Shown: piece after piece, positions 18,874 to 32,892 of the stretch
Layout: each line of letters begins with the position of its first letter
Position numbering within the stretch: position 1 is the stretch's first letter
Assembly: GCA_039621445.1 (NCBI GenBank)
Contig: CP154954.1
Location: forward strand, 25,556,954 to 25,620,953
Direction of reading: 5' to 3'
From: Euglena gracilis
Taxonomy: Eukaryota; Euglenida; Euglenophyceae; Euglenales
DNA length: 64,000 bases
Notes under the pieces: generated by a model
The model's database searches: none
What the model saw: only the letters and a program-made list of their open reading frames with translations
Told to the model about the DNA's origin: nothing
Program-made: the position numbers and the translations under genes

Positions 18874-19050
18874 TTTCTGAACCTTGAATCAGATTGCCAC
18901 CCTTGCCCCAAGGGCACCCTTTTTTGTGGCATATGCAGCAGCAACAAGGACTGTCTGCCCGGTGCCCATTGCACTGGACGCTGCCAGCCCGCCTTCCCCA
19001 CCCACTGTGTGGATGGCTCACACCCATGGATTCATTACAAACCTGCGTGA
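18874..19050 (+). CDS. Candidate cysteine-rich exon, unrecognised
   Basis: The frame ending at TGA 19050 contains eight cysteines in about 40 residues, spaced like a small secreted or extracellular repeat (CHPCPKG, FCGICSS, DCLPG, HCTGRCQP, HCVDG). An AG at about 18892 could be the acceptor. Codon use is less GC3-biased than in the clear exons, and no partner exon was found. It could equally be chance. I do not assign a family. Confidence 0.25.
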   Translation, partial: FLNLESDCHPCPKGTLFCGICSSNKDCLPGAHCTGRCQPAFPTHCVDGSHPWIHYKPA

Positions 19051-20779
19051 CCCCCCCTGGGGGTTTTCCAAGAGTGGGTGGGTGGGTGGGTTAGGGTCGC
19101 TGGACTCTCCCCCCCCCCCCAGGGGTGGGTAGGGCAGTTGTTCAGATTTTTGCCCACCGAATGTCGGCCGGAAAATTTCGGCCGATTTTGGCTGGGTTTT
19201 GAGTGGGTGGTTGACCCGCCTGGGGGGGGGGGGGTCGTGGGTGGGTGGGTTTCAAAAAGCTGATGGGTGGGTTGCGAGAGTTCCAGAGACCCCGGGGTAA
19301 ACTGAGTGAATCTGTGCTCACACCGATGTGGCTCCGTGCCGTTTTGGACAGCAACCTGCAACCGGAAGTATTCAATTTGGCTTCCCCAATTTCTCCCAGA
19401 AGCAGCATCCTAACGCCTTAGAAAGCTGCGAGGTGGGGTTTCCTTATTTGTCACGTTAGGAAGAGAGGTCGGCTTCCTACACCCAGCCAGGGTGAAGGAA
19501 GGTGAGCCCCCACCAGAAAGTTGTCTTCTGAATAATGCAACCAGAAAACATGCGTGGGTCCAAGGGCGGAGTGTAACCCACCTTCGGACTCTCCTCCCAA
19601 TCTCCATAGCTTCCTCTGGGATTTGATTTTTTGGTGTTTTTATGTTTCGCCTGGCAGGGTGCAAATGCACATTTTTGCAGGAGTCTTCTCTTTTTTTTTC
19701 CGTGCGAGGTAACGTGCCCCAATCGCAGGTGCAAGGTCATAATGTGGACTGCCACGTTATGACCGCACACTGAGAGTTGGTGAGAGGAAGCTGGTTGTGT
19801 AAGAGGTTTGATGCCACCGACGCTTTCACTCAAACGAGTCGCAAGGTCGCAAGGCGCGCAGGTTCGCTGGGCTGGTTTCTCTCTCTATATGCCCGATCTA
19901 CCCCATCTTCATCCAGATCCACGCGTTGTGAATGGCCGCTGTAGATCGACGGGGGTTGGTGTGCTCTTTAAAGGGCCTCTGGGAATACGGGGGGTGGGGG
20001 CAGGCAAATGGACTGACAGGAAACAGAGGTTGGCTTCTGCTCCGTTGCCCAGCTCAGCCTGTCTGGTTATTCATTTTCTTTTTTTTGTGTGCAAGAACCA
20101 GGCCAGGGTTCGATATAAGCGTTTGGTGGAGGGTGTCCCCCCCTGGACCAGAGGGGTGGTCCGGACAGACCCTGGGGGGGGGGGGCACCTGTAACCCCCC
20201 AAAAGGTCAAAATTTTCCCTGGCATTTTGCGCCAAATTTTTTTGCATTTTTGACAATTTTTTGTCAAAGAGTGCCCAAAATGGCATTTATGGCCAGTTTG
20301 GGGGATCAAAAATTTTCGGCCCGGCGCTTCGGCCAAAAATCGGTCACTGGACCGGCCACTGTTTAGGTGGGGCCCCAGGCATTATTAATTACTTGACGAT
20401 TGACGATTTGTTCTTTTCGTGGCACGCCTTTTTTGAATGCCCAGTTCTTCTTGTGTCACAAAGGGTGCTGAGATCTGCGTGAGATGTGTCGCCCTCGAAC
20501 AAATGTGCTGTCAGAAAGTGATGTTCTTTAAGATGGGGGGGCAGGCTTTGTCCGGGACGGGGTGATATTGTTGCTTCCCGGGAAAAGCCTGCCAAAAGCT
20601 GAAATAATCGGGGATGCAAACTACCTCTCTTCCCCCTGCCCAGGACACACCATGTCGTTGACACCTCCCCTTTTCCAGAACACTACTTGAGGCTTTTCAT
20701 TGAACGACAGTGGCGTTGAGATGCCGTGTCGTTGGCACACACACCCCGTGTCAACAGCACATAGGATGCCCCCATCCCC

Positions 20780-20990
20780 CCCCCCCCGGGCGCTTGGCCC
20801 GGGCCATGATTGAAGGTAAGGTAAGGTAAGGCCAGTTGGCCAACCTGTTGGGGGTCCAAATTTGCGTGTTAAGAATTTTGGTGGCCATGTGCAAAAGGCC
20901 GAAGTTAATTTTAGGCGGCCAAGTTTGCATGTAAGGAGGAGGGGGGCCAAGCACCCAGGGGGGGGGGGCAAACGTCCAGGGGGGGGGGGA
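20780..20990 (-). repeat. Reverse copy of the CTTACATGCAAACTTGGCC repeat
   Basis: On the minus strand this reads CCAAGCGCCTGG, CCTCCTCCTTACATGCAAAC, TTGGCCGCC and onward, matching copies at 15645, 16060, 18190, 35590, 42235 and 54055. The unit is bounded by C/G runs. Confidence 0.6.
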
Positions 20991-21919
20991 GGTAATTTTG
21001 GACAAACCTCCTGCAAGGAGTTTTTTTTGGAAAAAATGCATCGTCCAAATTAGAGCCCCCTTGGGATTATTCAGCAACGGGCCAAAAAGGTGGACCGGTC
21101 CCCTGTTTTGCAGGGTTAAGGCGGGGGAGGTTCGGGGGACTCACACGGGGGGGGGGTCAATTGAGGGCTAAAACTTCCCCCGCTTCGTGCCAGGAATAGA
21201 GCAAACCATCCCTTTCAGGGGGTATTCACTTGGCCTGACCCACCCCCCCCCAACTTTTTGGAGGAAAAAACACCTATTCTGGGAGATTTTCATAGTATTT
21301 TCACAGTCTTATGTGATTGAGGAGAGTTTGAGGGGTCCAGCTTTTGGACTTTTGCTGACAATCAGTCTTTATTCAGGGGGGGGGGGACTTGTTTCGAGAG
21401 GAGGATGGCCGGGTGGGTACTAAATTCCACACCACGTTTTTCTTCTTTAATTTTGGTGATTTGGCCCTGCACTGGGTCAAATGGCGCCAAGATCGCACAG
21501 AGAGAGAGGGCGTTGTTTTTTGCCACCCTCCCAATGGCAATAGTGGGTTCTCAAAGCATTGCTAAGCCTTGGCCGGGGGAGGACAGTTTTCTTCAAGACC
21601 TTCTGTTTGAACACAATGGTGCATGTCACGGTGGACAGTTGTCGCCCACACGTGGCCAGCCGGCGTCACTTTGGGACGGGTGTGCCATAAGCAGTTTCCA
21701 TGCGTCCAGGGGAAAATGTGCAGCAAAATGTTTCATTTCTTTTCTCAGATGTATGATTTTCTTTTGCTTTTTTCTCTCTGATTTCGCGCCTGTTTCGCAC
21801 TTTTTTACTGAAAATGTACTTTTTCTGCATTAAATGTGCATTTTTTATGCCTCTTTTCCTGAGTTTTCCGAGCCCCCCCCCCCCCCCCCTGCCCCTCCAC
21901 TCCTCCTCACCCCGTGCAG

Positions 21920-22170
21920 CAACCACTCCAGCCACCGCACCCACCCCCATGCCCAGCCCACCAGGCGGTGGGGAACGCTGCACTGCCCGGCCTCCTCCTC
22001 CTCTCCGCCTGCCGGGTGTCGTGGGTGTGTCGGGGGTGTGGCCTGCCCCTCTGCGGCTTTGGACCGGGAGGTCTTCCTCGCCGCGGTCATTGCTGCGGAG
22101 GGGCCGCCCCGCTCCCTCTGCCATTCCTCTGCCGTGGACGACCTGCTGGCCCCCCGAGGGAGTCTGAAAG
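21920..22170 (+). CDS. Candidate internal exon, unrecognised protein
   Basis: A frame with high third-position GC ends in LDREVFLAAVIAAEGPPRSL, then a segment with AVDDLLAPRG, directly before a strong donor AAAG|GTCAGT at 22171. A good acceptor (CCCCGTGCAG) precedes 21920, so the exon would enter with one carried base and leave in phase 1. The Ala/Ile/Val-rich stretch could form one helix. The 5' half is low complexity, so a later start is possible. Neighbouring exons were not found. Membership of gene A, 2.4 kb downstream, is unlikely because gene A has its own start. Confidence 0.4.
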
Positions 22171-22400
22171 GTCAGTGCAATGGCAATGGCCGGTCTGGAC
22201 CCCAATTCTCTTCTGGGTGGGGGTATGTTGTGGGGCCAACCCTCACCCACCCCAACGCCGCTCAAAAAAACTGGATCGTTCACTCAAACTTCAGGCTTCC
22301 CCCGTTGTTTTTTTTTTACGTTGGGGCTCCAGTTCCTTCCCTCAACCTTCCCATCTTTTTTTAGGGCCGTACAAAGGGCTTTCGTTGACACTTTTGGTTG

Positions 22401-22453
22401 CTATTTATTTATTTATTTATTTATTTGTTTTATTTATCTATTTATTTATTTAG
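22401..22453 (+). repeat. (TATT)n microsatellite
   Basis: Imperfect TATT units with one TTGTTTTA interruption. Confidence 0.85.
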
Positions 22454-23626
22454 AGGCTGGTTTTTTACGAATACTGGGAGGATGTTGGGGGCCGCGCCAC
22501 CTGCTGGTTGATAAAATCTGACTGAAAAACGTCCTGGCTCAGAGAGCGATTCCTGGAGAGACTAATTAGACGAAACGCCCCACACCCGGGGTGTGTGGGC
22601 CGATGGGGTAGAGGCAGGGCTGCCGCAACCCCGGTGTTGGGCAAATGGGACCCCCGTGGTTTGTAGTGGCCAACCCAGTGTCAGCATACTGCCTGGTGGG
22701 CGTGCAGGGACGCTGCGGTCGTAGTCTGCGGACCCCAGCGCTCCGTGATGCGGTGGCTTCGGTCTACGCCCAAATTCTTTCCCATCTGCCAACCGTTTCG
22801 ACTATTCTCACGCATCGTTCTCGTTGGTCTTTCTTGCACAGCATTCGATGATGGCAGATGGCAGACAGCAAAATGCCCGGCAAGAGGGATGATCCCAATG
22901 CAGATGAAAAGTTGTTCAGATGCGTCATTTTTTCAGTGTTTCTTCCCCTCCAGAGGTCGCCTGACCTTTCTGAAACAGCAAGTTGTTTGACCTTTGAATG
23001 AACAATAGCAACACAGCAAATGATATTGTTATTGCCTTTCCCCAGCCTGATCCTTGTTTTGTGCGCAAAAGAAATGACTTTATCATTTTGCCTTTACAAG
23101 GCTGGCCACCCTTCATCCAGACGTTGCCACCATACAGGATTTTTTGGTCACGAAAATAGTCACGGAATTTTTTCCTTAAATTAAAAGTTGAAAATTAAAA
23201 ATTATCGTTGGATTCCTTTTTTTTTACCGCTGTCCAATTTTATGTCTTCATTTTTCAGCCCATGTACAGCTCCCGCAGGGAGGTAGCCAGCCCAAGTTTC
23301 GGGCCCTGCAACCCCCCCCCGTGGTCCTGAAAGAGATGATTGGTTGATATGCCAGTGCACAGGCATAAAAGTTTGACCATGGCTCAGGTGCTTTCACTTT
23401 CAATTAATTGATGTCAATTCATTAAACACAACCGGACAACCACATGAACGTTTAGGAGAGATTTTTGGAAGACGTTTGAGAAATTGAAATCAGGTTGCCT
23501 AGGTTGACGACAGGATAAATATGCCTGCACCGAGGGGTTGGACATATTTCACCGTCCTAGTAAAAAAAAAAGACGGTAAATGGCCTTAAAAGGGCCAAAG
23601 CAGTCAAAGTGGCCAGAAAACAATTA

Positions 23627-23874
23627 CCCGCCCCCCCCCCCCTGTCGTACGACCAACCCTCATTTACGACCACCCCCCGGTCACAGGTTGCAGGTCGTGG
23701 GGATGTTATGACCCCCCCCGGTCACAGGTTGCAGGTTGCGAAAAATTTACCACCACCTTACCTACGGCCGCCCCCTCATTTACGACCACCCCCCAGTCAC
23801 AGGTTGCAGGTCATGGGGGTGTTACGACCCCCCGGTCACAGGTTGCAGGAACCCGGTCGTACGACAAGGGGGGG
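23627..23874. mobile_element. Best-formed GTCGTACGACC inverted-repeat element (about 250 bp)
   Basis: Left end CCCCCCCTGTCGTACGACCA and right end TGGTCGTACGAC-type sequence plus AAGGGGGGG are inverted; GTCGTACGAC is itself palindromic. Inside are repeated CCCCCGGTCACAGGTTGCAGG and TCATTTACGACCACC units. The AATTAC flank resembles the GTAATTA flank at copies 44165 and 47390, hinting at insertion into AT-rich targets. No open frame. Confidence 0.65.
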
Positions 23875-24360
23875 TAGAAGCAATCAAAAGCATACCTAGA
23901 AGTAGCCGCAAGCCAAAAGCGGCCAAAGGTGGGTGAAATTTGGCAAAGGGGCCAAAAGTGGCCAAGAGTGGTCAAATATTGCACATGTGGGCAAATGACC
24001 AAAACTGGACAAAAGTGGATGCAGCGGATGCAGATGCTGTGGTGGATGCTGTGGATGCAGATTTCTGAGTGGATGCAGATACCGGAGGTACCACCACCAA
24101 AAGCTTCAACGGCGATGCTGGGCGATGCTGGACGAAGCTGGACGATGCTGAGCGCTGGGCGATGCTGGGCCCAAGGGCATGGCTGACCAGAGGTGCTTGC
24201 TGGTACCCCAAAGGTCAAACTTGCACTCCCCCTGCGGTTCTCAGTCACCAGACGGCATCCTGTCTGGGTGTCATTTATTGGTATTTTTTCAAAAGAGTAC
24301 CAAAATAATAATTTTAGTTTATAATAATTTTATTTTATTTTATTATTTTCTTTTCAATGG

Positions 24361-24418
24361 AACTGGAAACCAGCCTCCGCGGAGCCTCCACAGAGCTTTC
24401 GCGGCGGCTGCTCCAGGT
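24361..24418 (-). repeat. Copy of the GGTTACC/CCGCGG palindromic repeat
   Basis: The minus strand reads GGTTACCTGGAGCAGCC and then GGAGGCTCCGCGGAGGCTGG, matching repeats at 51838-51900 and 52850-52990. A tempting 20-codon ATG frame with a GTAACC donor across it is explained by this repeat, although it could still be transcribed upstream of gene A. Confidence 0.6.
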
Positions 24419-24581
24419 AACCAAAAGCCCAGGTGGCCCTTTTTGTTGTGTTTTGTTTGTTGTGTTGTGTTTTTGTAGTTTGAGTCGAAAGGCACCCCCC
24501 CCACGGGTCGGTCAGAACGCCACTCCCCCCCCCCCGGCTGCAGACCTCACGTGCCCTCCGCCCCCCTCCCCCAGGCTGAGG

Positions 24582-28679
<4,098 letters not shown>

Positions 28680-29689
28680 CCGCCGCGCCTTCCGCTCGCC
28701 CTTCTCCCGGTGCCCTGGACCGCCCCTCCGCCTCTCTCGGGCATGCCCCGTCCTTCCCCCGTTGGTCCGCACTTAGGCGGCCGGATTCGCATTTAAACTT
28801 TTTTATGTTGATTTACGCATTTGTGCAAATGTGCGAATGTTTTGATTTCGGCTGTGAAGGTCAGGGGGGTTTGTGAAAACACGGCGACCAGAGAGTGCAA
28901 AAAATGAGCAAAATTCTGTCTTTGACGGCACGACCTCTGGGAAAAAATGGTGGTTTTGGGTGGTCCGAAAACGGGCTTTGCACGTCAAAACCCCTGGACC
29001 TTCCCTCCCCCCGGAAGCGAAAACAACACAAAAAAGCGACACAGGAATGGGACCTTTGCTGCCCTTGTTGCTCTTTTCGGCTGTCTCCCCGGGTATCCCC
29101 GAGCTGCCGGCAGTGTGTGTCCTGGGTGTTTGCCGGACTGCTTTGCTTGCGGCGCCTTGGTGTGGTGTTTTTGGTGTGTTTGTTGTTGTGTTGGTGCGTG
29201 CATTTGCGCAAATGAACACAATTTTGCCCTTCAAGGATTGGGCTTTGGCGCCCTTCAATTGACGCTGTCGATAAACGACGTGGCATAGGGGCCGTGACAG
29301 CACGGACCAGAGGGCCGTCCGGAAACATGGTCGGTTTGCCACACTGTTTGTCGACGGCGCAAGTAAATGCGCGCATGAACAAAAATGTGTTTATGCGCGC
29401 AGTTGCGCCCATCAACACAATTTGTGTTGGTGGGCGCAAATGGGTGCATAGACACAAAGAAGAAGGTCGTGACAGACACACAACCGTCAAACACCGGCAG
29501 CAGATGTGGTTCATTTGCGCATTTGCGCACATCGCATTTTTTTGTGGTGCAAATGCGCAAATGAACCGCATGAATAATTTTGTGCAAATTGCATCTGGTT
29601 CATTTGCGCATTTGTGCCCACAAAGAAAGTGATGCGCGCAAATGCGCAAATGAACCATCAATGGAGGAGTAAAAAGCGGCTCCATTTGG

Positions 29690-30250
29690 CCCTCCAACAG
29701 CTACCCTTAGTGGCTTCTGAATGGGTTCAACCCAAACAACCGCACCGTCTTCTTCAACGTCAGGTATTAGGGGTTAATTCTACTCTGGTGACAGGAAAGA
29801 TAGAGATAGAGGATCTCCTGAAGGTGGGTGCGCACCCAATAACGGCGCACGTCTGCTGGCACCGGTTTTAGGATCCCAAGGGCCCTGCCACTAACCAGCG
29901 GCCTGGGCTCCGCTGCTGCAGCCACATCAGCTGCCGGGCACCCACCAGACCGGAATCAACCTCCCCGATGCAACAACACCCAGCTTTAGCGACCACGTTA
30001 TTCCCCGCAACCGGGGCGTTAGACTGGTCTGACGACGTGGTGTTAGTGCGTGGCAACCGGCAGCCGGAGAAAGGTAGCCCTGAAGCACCCCATTACTTTG
30101 GGCGAAGTGGTGAACCTTTACCAATGGCTTGGTTGCATGAAAGCGGTTGGACTTGCTCCCCACAAGTTATGCACAAAAATTGGTGTGTTTTACATTTGTC
30201 GAGGGGAAAATGATGGAGAAGAACCAGAAAACGGACCCCGGCCCGAAACA
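29690..30250 (+). pseudogene. Unidentified coding fragment, homologous in part to 55240-55600
   Basis: This begins just after a TGCGCAAATGAACC motif. Shared blocks with 55240-55600 include AATTCT..TC..GTGACAGG (29775 versus 55325), CACATCAGCTG (about 29923 versus 55486) and CACCAG followed by a diverged match. Frames are interrupted: one covers 29614-29871, another 29968-30213, and a third at about 30074-30215 reads HPITLGEVVNLYQWLG and GLAPHKLCTKIGVFYIC, which looks protein-like. I do not recognise the family. It may be a decayed viral or transposon gene. Base composition is more balanced than in the surrounding repeats. Confidence 0.35.
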
Positions 30251-30420
30251 TCCTGGGTATTTTTTTTTCAGGTGCCAAATTTTGTCTTCTTGTGACGCAG
30301 CACTGTTGCAGGAAAGGTGTCGAACAGTCACAGGTCGTTGCACGTCATCAATTCATTACATTTAGCTTCCAGGCGAATGAGGCCAAAACAACCGGCCTTG
30401 TGGGCCGGGGAACAGCAGTA

Positions 30421-30848
30421 CCCCCCCCCCCCTATGTCCAACGACCCCCCTATGTCCAATGACCACCCCCCCGGTCAGAGGACACCTTTTCGGAGGTTTG
30501 ACCAAATTTTTGGTCCCGGTGTGAAGCGCCGGGACGAAAAATTTTGCCCAAAAATTGGCCAAAAATTTGGCCAAAGTGCCATTTTTGACACTTTTTTTGA
30601 CAAAAATTTGTCAAAATTGCCCAAAATTTTCAGCGCGAAGCGCCGGAAGGGAAAATTTGGGCATTTTTGGGTGGGTTGGGTACTCATGGGGAAATTGGTG
30701 GGTACCCGGGTACCCACCAATTTTCTTTTGACCCCATGTCCAACGACCGCCCCCCCCCCCGGTCAGAGGACACCTTTTTGGTCACTACCCTATGTCCAAC
30801 GACCCCCCCCCGGTCAGAGGTTACCGGTCATTGGACATAGGGGGGGTA
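30421..30848. mobile_element. Inverted-repeat element with CCCCCCTATGTCCAACGACC ends
   Basis: The left end is CCCCCCCTATGTCCAACGAC and the right end GGTCATTGGACATAGGGGGG. Internal GGTCAGAGGACACC units parallel the GGTCACAGGTTGCAGG units of the GTCGTACGACC family, so this is probably a related subfamily. A GGCGCGAAGCGCC-type hairpin repeat (about 30480-30720) is nested inside. Confidence 0.55.
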
Positions 30849-30865
30849 CAAATGTACACACGTAA

Positions 30866-31535
30866 ATGCGCACTGGCGAGAGCGGAACACAGCATTTACA
30901 AGGTACGTTGTGTCTGAACAAGCGAGCAAGGTTGACAGAGATGAAGAAGATACATCAGAGTATTCACTGGGAGAGTACGAAGTCGATCAGCAAGTCGATT
31001 GCGTACTGTACGAAAGAGGAAACCAGACACGGTAATCGACATGGCTGAAGAGCTTGACTTGACTGCGCCCTACGGCTGGCAGTTGGCGGTGATGAACATC
31101 ATCGCCAGGCCTGTATGCAAGAGAAGCATATACTGGTTTTGGGAACCCGACGGCAACGTTGACAAATCGGAGCTTTGCAGTTGGCTGGTGGCTAAGCATA
31201 ATGCACTCATGCTTTCGGGGAGACCAACTGATATGTATCATATGATATCCAAATTTCCGAAAAAAAGGAAGCTCATGACTATCGATCTCCCAAGATCCGC
31301 ACGAGAGTGTGTGAATTATGAAGCTATCGAACATATCAAGAACGGCCTAGTATTTAGTGGTAAATATGACAGTTGTCAGGTACAGTTTAACAGACCTCAC
31401 GTGATAGGCTTTTCAAACACAAAACCATTTACACACCAGATGAGCACAGATAGATGGTACGTCATCGATATCAGAGAACTCATGAAGAACCCGAAGTCGC
31501 ACGACGAAATAATTCAACGTAGTAAGTTAGCTTAA
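30866..31535 (+). pseudogene. rep: Endogenous CRESS-DNA virus replication initiator (rep), broken
   Basis: Two frames together resemble a Rep. In the first (30866-31048), HLQG at about 30893 corresponds to the HUH endonuclease region and YCTKE at about 31004 to the catalytic Tyr motif. In the second (about 31020-31535), a superfamily 3 helicase follows: a P-loop at residues 49-57 of that frame, a Walker B-like hydrophobic stretch with Asp (about 91-100), motif C ending in Asn (135-140) and a DRW segment (about 151-153). Breaks: the N-terminal motif I part is absent, the two frames do not agree near 31030, the linker normally between the domains is missing, and the P-loop has Asp where Gly normally precedes Lys. 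It is therefore an inactive genomic copy. The 5' edge falls at an AAATGCGCA motif. Confidence 0.8.
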
Positions 31536-31604
31536 TAGTTAGATCAAAAGAACTGTTGGTAGTATCAGCAGTAGCTACATAGGGTATAATATAACACATA
31601 TGCG

Positions 31605-32135
31605 CTAGACTCTCATCGTATCGTATCGTGATGCAAACTTATCAGATGTCTTCACCGTCATAGGTTTCTCACCGGTAAGCTTTGACACAGACAGATAACC
31701 AGTCAAACGCAGACTGCTCTTATTTCCTAAGGAGTTACTTCCTCGAACCCATCGGTTATTTTTCTTCTCCATGGCTAGCTCAAGCTGAGTATCAGGATCA
31801 TTTACATGACTCAAACGAACACCGAGCCAGAGGGCTCTCTGTGATTGACAGCTGGTGCACGAAATATCGTATTTGATTCCAAACACTCTGTATCCCAGAT
31901 AGAACTGAGGCATCCATTGATCGAACAGGTAGGCTTGATGACCATTGCCATCAGTGCGTGGCATGTAAATGGACGTCTGGTACTGTAAGCCCGAGTTGAT
32001 TATACTGGAATTCGCAACGTAGTGTTGGATGTCGACATAGTTGAGTTTAGTGAAAATCCTATCAGGAAGGCCGCGAGTAATATATGAGGTAGATGGACGT
32101 GCCGTAACCTTACGCCCGAAAGTGCAAATGCGCAC
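31605..32135 (-). pseudogene. cap: Endogenous CRESS-DNA virus capsid gene, truncated
   Basis: The minus-strand frame of about 170 codons has a basic N-terminal segment, then a block with GHQ and FDQW (residues about 65-74) followed by YRVFG. This is the conserved jelly-roll region of circular Rep-encoding ssDNA virus capsids. It converges tail to tail with rep, the usual ambisense layout. There is no ATG at the 5' edge: the frame runs into TGCGCATTTGCAC, so the true start is lost at about 32117. The C-terminal part normally present after the first strands seems missing, since the frame ends at 31605. Composition is less GC-rich than the host exons. It is a fossil fragment, not an intact gene. 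Confidence 0.75.
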
Positions 32136-32439
32136 ACAAACACACCTATCACGTTCAAAAGCCTCGTAGGTCCGTGGGAATAATCAGTGTGTTTTAAGAC
32201 AGATATGTTGTTCGTTGCACGCCATTGCACAAACCATCCACATACCAGTTTCCCCAAGACGTTGGTGCGCACAAATGCGCCCATAAACAAATTATGTTTG
32301 TGCGCTCATTTGCGCCCACAAACATGTATTTTTACCTTCAACGTTTTGCATTTTATTTGTGCAAGTGCGCAAATAAACATATTGTGTTTATTTGCGCAAA
32401 TACGCGCATAAACACACATCAGTTGCATGACGGCTGACG

Positions 32440-32720
32440 TAGTCTGTAGCATCTGATCTAATAAGGCTCCGTGTGTTCCTACGGGCGGCTGCAGTATCCA
32501 AGCCAGTTCAGGCTCCGTGACAGCACCAGTGCCAATAGTCGTAACAGTGGGTGTGTGCTTCCAACCTGTTTGATGCACGAGAGCACCAATCTCTCCCTCC
32601 ACCCCCTTCACGTCATTTGGTAAGCGGCATTTGCACCAAACCTCCTGGAGTTGATCCCCTTCAACACAGGGTTGCCGCAGTTCATAAACTGTTTTCCGTC
32701 TGTCAGGGTACAGGGTCCCA
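32440..32720 (-). pseudogene. Unidentified coding fragment between TGCGCA motifs
   Basis: A protein-like minus-strand frame of about 90 codons includes CVEGDQLQEVWCKCRLP, GEIGALVHQTGWKHTPTV and PELAWILQPPVGTHGALL. It is bounded by TTTGCGCAAATACGCGCA at about 32388 and TTTGCGCAAATGCGCCCA at about 32743, so it sits as one block between motifs. I do not recognise the family. It could be a viral or host gene fragment, or an exon of the minus-strand candidate starting at 32892. Confidence 0.4.
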
Positions 32721-32807
32721 GAAATTCCGTAAAAATTATAAATTTGCGCAAATGCGCCCATTTCAAAGAAAAAAACCCTCGAATCCTGCCGCCTAAGCCG
32801 CACCCAC

Positions 32808-32892
32808 CCCGCCCCCTCCCTCTCGCCTCCTGCGCCGCCCGCTCCTCCAATCGCATGCACAGCTGTCTCAGCCGCACCTCCGCGGCCGCCAT
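32808..32892 (-). CDS. Candidate minus-strand first exon (MAAAEVRLRQ...)
   Basis: An ATG at 32892 opens MAAAEVRLRQLCMRLEERAA, high in third-position GC and predicted helical or coiled. A donor-like GGG|GTGGGT would end it near 32808. The later frame runs into AT-rich sequence, so splicing is needed. The next exon is not established. No family recognised. Confidence 0.35.

Larger units (their letters stand above)
28773..32760. other. Composite island of TGCGCA palindrome pairs and captured gene fragments
   Basis: The left end ACTTAGGCGGCCGGATTCGC resembles CTCAGGCGGCGCATCTCGCA at 54117 and CTCAGGCGGCCGATCTCGCA at 63662. Within the island, motifs such as TTTGCGCAAATGAAC, TGCGCAAATGCGCA and variants recur at about 28830, 29205, 29370, 29515-29560, 29600-29655, 30865, 32125, 32263-32310, 32370-32410 and 32745. 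Between them lie unrelated blocks, including a CRESS-virus rep/cap fragment, two unidentified coding fragments and a TIR element. A 278-codon minus-strand frame at 28861-29697 follows the motif repeats and is not taken as a gene. The unit that moved, if any, is not defined. Confidence 0.55.

Noticed and set aside
24357-24416. ATG exon MELETSLRGASTELSRRLLQ with a GTAACC donor upstream of gene A
   Set aside because: The sequence is a reverse copy of the GGTTACC/CCGCGG repeat seen at 51.8 and 52.9 kb; joined to the acceptor at 24574 it reads to a stop in the wrong frame.
29200-29660. Possible CRISPR-like array because of regular short repeats
   Set aside because: The repeats vary in sequence, orientation and spacing, the host is eukaryotic and no cas gene is present.
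28861-29697. 278-codon minus-strand frame with CANAQMN- and ICAFA-like repeats
   Set aside because: The repeated peptides are simply the TGCGCA motifs read in one frame, which happen to lack stops.
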